Source: Segatella copri (GTDB lineage Bacteria; Bacteroidota; Bacteroidia; Bacteroidales; Bacteroidaceae). Taken from it: DNA of 64,000 bases. A program made the translations under genes and the position numbers. The notes under the pieces are model-generated. The model made no database searches. It saw only the letters and a list, made by a program, of their open reading frames with translations, and was not told where the DNA came from. Shown here one piece after another: positions 60,595-64,000 of the stretch (its first letter is position 1; the number at the start of each line of letters is the position of its first letter). The stretch covers positions 1-64,000 of the forward strand of contig NZ_VZCB01000057.1 of assembly GCF_009494395.1 (NCBI RefSeq), written 5' to 3'.

Positions 60595-62376
60595 TTATGC
60601 CTTGCCTTCCATCTGAGCCTTGAGCTTAGCAAGTGCATCGATGTCACCGAGTGATGTGCTAGCTGCTACGTTGTTGATTGTAGGAGCATCGCTCTTGCGG
60701 CCACCGTTGTTGTGCTTGCGTGCTGGCTTAGAAATAGGCTCGTCCTTACCCTCCTCGAATGTACGAGAGTGAGAGAGGATGATGCGCTTTGTCTCCTTAA
60801 CGAACTCGATTACCTTGAAGTCGAGCTCCTCGCCCTTCTTAGCCATTGAGCCGTCTGCCTTTGTGAGGTGCTTTGGAGTAGCGAAGCCTTCGCCACCCTC
60901 GTTGAGAGCAACTACAGCACCCTTATCCATCATTTCGATGATCTTACCAGTGTGAACAGAACCTGGAGTGTAGATTGTCTCATACTCATCCCATGGGTTC
61001 TTCTCCAACTGCTTGTGACCAAGGCTCAAGCGACGGTTCTCCTTATCGATTTCGAGAACTACTACATCGAGAGTTGCACCAACTGTTGTGAACTCTGATG
61101 GGTGCTTGATCTTCTTTGTCCAAGAGAGGTCAGAGATGTGGATCAAACCATCAACACCTTCCTCGAGCTCTACGAAGATACCGAAGTTAGTGAAGTTGCG
61201 AACCTTAGCAACGTGCTTGCTGCCTACAGGGAACTTAGTATCGATAGTCTCCCATGGGTCTTCCTTGAGCTGCTTGATACCAAGGCTCATCTTGCGCTCA
61301 GCACGGTCGAGAGTCAGGATAACAGCCTCTACGTCGTCGCCAACCTTCATGAAGTCGTTAGCAGAACGGAGGTGCTGGCTCCAAGACATCTCAGAAACGT
61401 GGATCAAGCCCTCTACACCTGGAGCAATCTCAACGAATGCACCGTAGTCAGCCATAACCACTACCTTACCCTTCACGTGATCACCAACCTTGAGGTTTGG
61501 ATCAAGAGCATCCCATGGATGTGGAGTGAGCTGCTTCAAACCGAGAGCGATACGCTTCTTCTCCTCATCGAAGTCGAGGATAACAACATTGATCTTCTGG
61601 TCGAGAGAAACAACCTCGTGTGGATCGCTTACGCGGCCCCAAGAGAGGTCTGTGATGTGGATCAAACCGTCTACGCCACCAAGGTCAACGAATACACCGT
61701 AAGTAGTGATGTTCTTAACGGTACCTTCGAGGATCTGACCCTTTTCGAGCTTGCCGATGATCTCTTTACGCTGCTGCTCCAACTCCTGCTCGATGAGCGC
61801 CTTGTGAGAAACAACAACGTTGCGGAACTCCTGGTTGATCTTTACAACCTTGAACTCCATTGTCTTGCCTACGAATACGTCGTAGTCGCGTATAGGATGA
61901 ACGTCGATCTGGCTTCCTGGCAAGAAAGCCTCGATACCGAAGACGTCAACGATCATACCGCCCTTAGTGCGGCACTTGATGTAACCCTGGATGATCTCCT
62001 CGTTCTCGAGAGCAGCGTTAACACGCTCCCAAGACTTGCTGAGGCGAGCCTTCTTGTGAGAGAGTACCAACTGACCCTTTACGTCCTCCTGGTTCTCTAC
62101 GTAAACCTCTACCTTGTCGCCTACCTTGAGGTCTGGGTTGTAACGGAACTCAGAAGCTGGGATGATACCGTCGCTCTTGTAGCCGATGTTTACGATAACC
62201 TCTTTCTTATCAACAGAGATTACTGTACCCTCTACTACCTGGTGCTCAGTTACCTTGTTCAATGTTTCGTCATAGGCCTTCTCGAGGTCCTCTTTGCTGA
62301 CGCCTGCGTTTGTACCCTGCTCAAACTCTTCCCAATTGAAGTCGTCGAGTGGCTGTACGTTCTTGAAATTTGACAT
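60595..62376 (-). CDS. rpsA: 30S ribosomal protein S1, 593 aa
   Basis: Binds mRNA at the ribosome; important in a phylum that hardly uses Shine-Dalgarno sequences. Consecutive S1 (OB-fold) domains are visible from repeated segments such as GLIHITDLSWG, GLIHVSEMSWS and GLIHISDLSWTK, with two degenerate domains in front. The N-terminus (MSNFKNVQPLDDFNWEEFE) and the basic C-terminal tail are typical of Bacteroidota S1. The leader is about 65-70 bases from a TAATTTTG promoter at 62441-62448. Confidence 0.96.
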   Translation of the reverse strand: MSNFKNVQPLDDFNWEEFEQGTNAGVSKEDLEKAYDETLNKVTEHQVVEGTVISVDKKEVIVNIGYKSDGIIPASEFRYNPDLKVGDKVEVYVENQEDVKGQLVLSHKKARLSKSWERVNAALENEEIIQGYIKCRTKGGMIVDVFGIEAFLPGSQIDVHPIRDYDVFVGKTMEFKVVKINQEFRNVVVSHKALIEQELEQQRKEIIGKLEKGQILEGTVKNITTYGVFVDLGGVDGLIHITDLSWGRVSDPHEVVSLDQKINVVILDFDEEKKRIALGLKQLTPHPWDALDPNLKVGDHVKGKVVVMADYGAFVEIAPGVEGLIHVSEMSWSQHLRSANDFMKVGDDVEAVILTLDRAERKMSLGIKQLKEDPWETIDTKFPVGSKHVAKVRNFTNFGIFVELEEGVDGLIHISDLSWTKKIKHPSEFTTVGATLDVVVLEIDKENRRLSLGHKQLEKNPWDEYETIYTPGSVHTGKIIEMMDKGAVVALNEGGEGFATPKHLTKADGSMAKKGEELDFKVIEFVKETKRIILSHSRTFEEGKDEPISKPARKHNNGGRKSDAPTINNVAASTSLGDIDALAKLKAQMEGKA

Positions 62377-62440
62377 AAAAATTAATTAAAAATTTAAATT
62401 TAATAAAGTTTGACTTTATGTGAATTATATAAAACGGCTG

Positions 62441-62448
62441 CAAAATTA
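62441..62448 (-). promoter_or_regulatory. -7 element of rpsA
   Basis: TAATTTTG on the minus strand, 65 bases before the start codon. Confidence 0.6.
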
Positions 62449-62697
62449 CTCATTTTCTTTGATTTACAAGCGTTCATCTCCACTTTTCTTTCTTCTGTTA
62501 ATGATATTTAACTAAAAAGCCTCTCTTTCCCTCTCTGCCGGATGCCTTTCGCCTGTTTTCTTCCTTATGGAGCCGTTAACTATAAATAATGTATACATCT
62601 ATTAATGATTACTTTCATTTTGTGCGCACACAGTCGGCTTTTTGTTTCATTTATATGAAATTTGCGTTAAATACATTAAAAAAAAGATTCGAAATGC

Positions 62698-62726
62698 TTG
62701 TTATATCAAATAATTTGTTACCTTTG
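62698..62726 (+). promoter_or_regulatory. promoter of the NhaD-type gene
   Basis: TTG at 62698-62700 and TACCTTTG at 62719-62726, 18-bp spacing. Between 62450 and 62690 nothing else was recognised. Confidence 0.55.
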
Positions 62727-62772
62727 CCATTGAATTAGTAATTATGAAAATAATGATTTAACAGTAGAGTAT

Positions 62773-64000
62773 ATGACGCTGGTCATCCTTACCATATTAG
62801 TGCTTGCCTACGTGCTCATCGCAACTGAGAACGTGACCAAGGTGAACCGTGCTGCCGTGGCTATCTTTGCCGGAACGGTGGGATGGGTGCTATATGTGTG
62901 CTTTGGTATGGACTTCGTTACCAGCGAGCATCTGGCTGACTATTCCCGGTTCCTCCATCTTGGAGACGCCGATTCCACCAGCACTACTGTCAAGTACTAC
63001 ATCTCCCGCAACATCTTCCTCCCTTGGGTGGGCAGGGCAGCTGAAATCGTGCTGTTCCTGCTGGCTACGATGACCATCGTGGAGATTCTCAACAACAATG
63101 GCTGCTTCGACTTCGTAAGACAGCTGTTGCGAACCCGCAGCAGCAAGAAGATGCTATGGACGCTCGCCATCGTTACTTTCCTGATTTCAATCAACCTCGA
63201 TAACCTGACCACTACCGTTATGATGCTTACTATGATGCACGCCATCATACCTAGCCGCCGTCAGAGGATGATCTATGGCAGTGCCATTCTTTTGGCTGCC
63301 AACTGTGGCGGAGCACTCACCGTGATAGGTAATCCTGAAGGACTGGTGCTCTGGAATTCCGGAGCCGTCACAGCCACCGTCTTCTCTTTCTCCCTGCTTC
63401 TCCCTTGTCTCGCTGCCTGGCTCATCCCGACGGCGATGATGATGCGCATGCTGCCGGAGAGGGTAGACAGCGAATGGATCGTGATGCCTTTCAGAGGCGA
63501 TGATACAAGACTCAACGCATGGCAGAGACAGCTGATGCTCTTCGTGGGTATCGGCGGACTCTGGTTTATCCCTACATTCCATAGCATCACCAAGCTCAGT
63601 CCGTTCCTGGGCGCATTGTGCGTGCTCAGCATCCTGTGGATTGTGAACGAAATCTTCAACCGCAAGCTCATGAACATGGATGCGATGGTGGAACGTCGCA
63701 CCCCTAGAGTGCTGCAATATGGCGTGATACAGATGATTCTCTTCGTGATGGGAATGATAATGGCTGTTGGCGTAGTGAAGGAATCAGGCGCCTTCGACGA
63801 CCTGATGAACCTGCTTGGCGGGGGAGAGGAGCGCCCTAACGTATGGCTGCACGGCATTGCTGCAGGCGTATTGAGTACCGTGCTCGACAACTTTGCCACC
63901 GCTATGAACTTTTTCTCACTGCACGACGTAGTGGGACTGGGCGACCCATCCATGGTTCTGGATCCAAACTACAGCACCAACGGACTCTACTGGCAGGTAG
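62773..64000 (+). CDS. NhaD-type sodium:proton antiporter, 3' end outside window
   Basis: The frame is open from ATG 62773 to the right edge (409 codons), so the protein is truncated by the window. Many hydrophobic helices (VILTILVLAYVLIA, AAVAIFAGTVGWVLYVCFGM, MLFVGIGGLWFIP, VIQMILFVMGMIMAVGVV). The segments SINLDNLTTTVMM and ANCGGALTVIGNPEG, and later STVLDNFATAMNFF, are the conserved Asp/Asn-containing half-helices of the NhaD/ion-transporter superfamily. It would exchange cytoplasmic sodium for protons. Single gene after the divergent rpsA. Confidence 0.88.
   Translation, partial: MTLVILTILVLAYVLIATENVTKVNRAAVAIFAGTVGWVLYVCFGMDFVTSEHLADYSRFLHLGDADSTSTTVKYYISRNIFLPWVGRAAEIVLFLLATMTIVEILNNNGCFDFVRQLLRTRSSKKMLWTLAIVTFLISINLDNLTTTVMMLTMMHAIIPSRRQRMIYGSAILLAANCGGALTVIGNPEGLVLWNSGAVTATVFSFSLLLPCLAAWLIPTAMMMRMLPERVDSEWIVMPFRGDDTRLNAWQRQLMLFVGIGGLWFIPTFHSITKLSPFLGALCVLSILWIVNEIFNRKLMNMDAMVERRTPRVLQYGVIQMILFVMGMIMAVGVVKESGAFDDLMNLLGGGEERPNVWLHGIAAGVLSTVLDNFATAMNFFSLHDVVGLGDPSMVLDPNYSTNGLYWQV

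Noticed and set aside
61102..62373. 423-codon ORF antisense to rpsA
   Set aside because: Mirror of S1 repeats; no independent evidence.
1..64000. tRNA, rRNA, tmRNA or CRISPR loci
   Set aside because: No cloverleaf with CCA-type end, rRNA core sequence or repeat-spacer array was recognised on reading both strands; a covariance search could still find a missed small RNA.

Overview
The window looks like a chromosomal segment of a gut Bacteroidota of the Prevotella/Segatella group, most likely close to Segatella (Prevotella) copri. The evidence is a SusC/SusD pair with a large glycoside hydrolase, GLPGLI, PCMD, DUF4301 and smalltalk-type proteins, an HU-like protein beside an M15 peptidase, many Sec lipoproteins, and almost no Shine-Dalgarno sequences. 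Instead there are many copies of the phylum-specific promoter (-7 TAnnTTTG, often with TTG about 20 bp upstream). The species assignment is inference; no rRNA or tRNA gene was seen.

Layout. 1-2.3 kb: end of a mobilizable element (Toprim protein cut by the window edge, candidate oriT, MobV relaxase). 2.3-6.0 kb: leftward unit of a tiny secreted peptide, a perfect hairpin, a GLPGLI protein and an outer-membrane barrel. 6.2-16.7 kb: core genes, with a candidate structured RNA, a MetY-like enzyme and a MalY-like lyase, then pheS, murB, an MBL hydrolase, a small envelope cluster (YtxH, holin-like), a SPOR lipoprotein and the overlapping ruvX-def-TPR operon. 18.9-21.6 kb: relA-type synthetase behind two tiny membrane proteins. 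21.7-29.5 kb: DUF4301, a 38-residue peptide ORF, asparaginase, then thrS and infC-rpmI-rplT separated by a GxxExxY gene set between palindromic repeats. 29.8-34.2 kb: lipoprotein, barrel, PCMD lipoprotein, HU, smalltalk and M15 genes. 34.3-43.1 kb: a polysaccharide-utilization unit (SusC, SusD, multidomain GH31).

43.5-55.8 kb is the accessory part. It holds an Rpn-type nuclease, two toxin-antitoxin systems with decayed or orphan relatives, a 357/359-bp direct duplication, a one-polypeptide restriction-modification enzyme preceded by a 150-bp palindrome, and a phage-like primase-helicase module. 56.3-60.4 kb: a BspA-like repeat protein with 11 near-identical 69-bp units, an ORF6N/phospholipase-D-like protein with a probable palindromic operator, and a PepSY-like lipoprotein. 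The right end carries rpsA and the start of an NhaD-type antiporter.

Two dispersed palindromic repeat families sit between genes throughout. The most interesting candidates are the secreted peptide/GLPGLI/barrel unit, the rearranged restriction/toxin-antitoxin island, the candidate structured RNA at 6204-6328, and several small proteins shorter than 50 residues.
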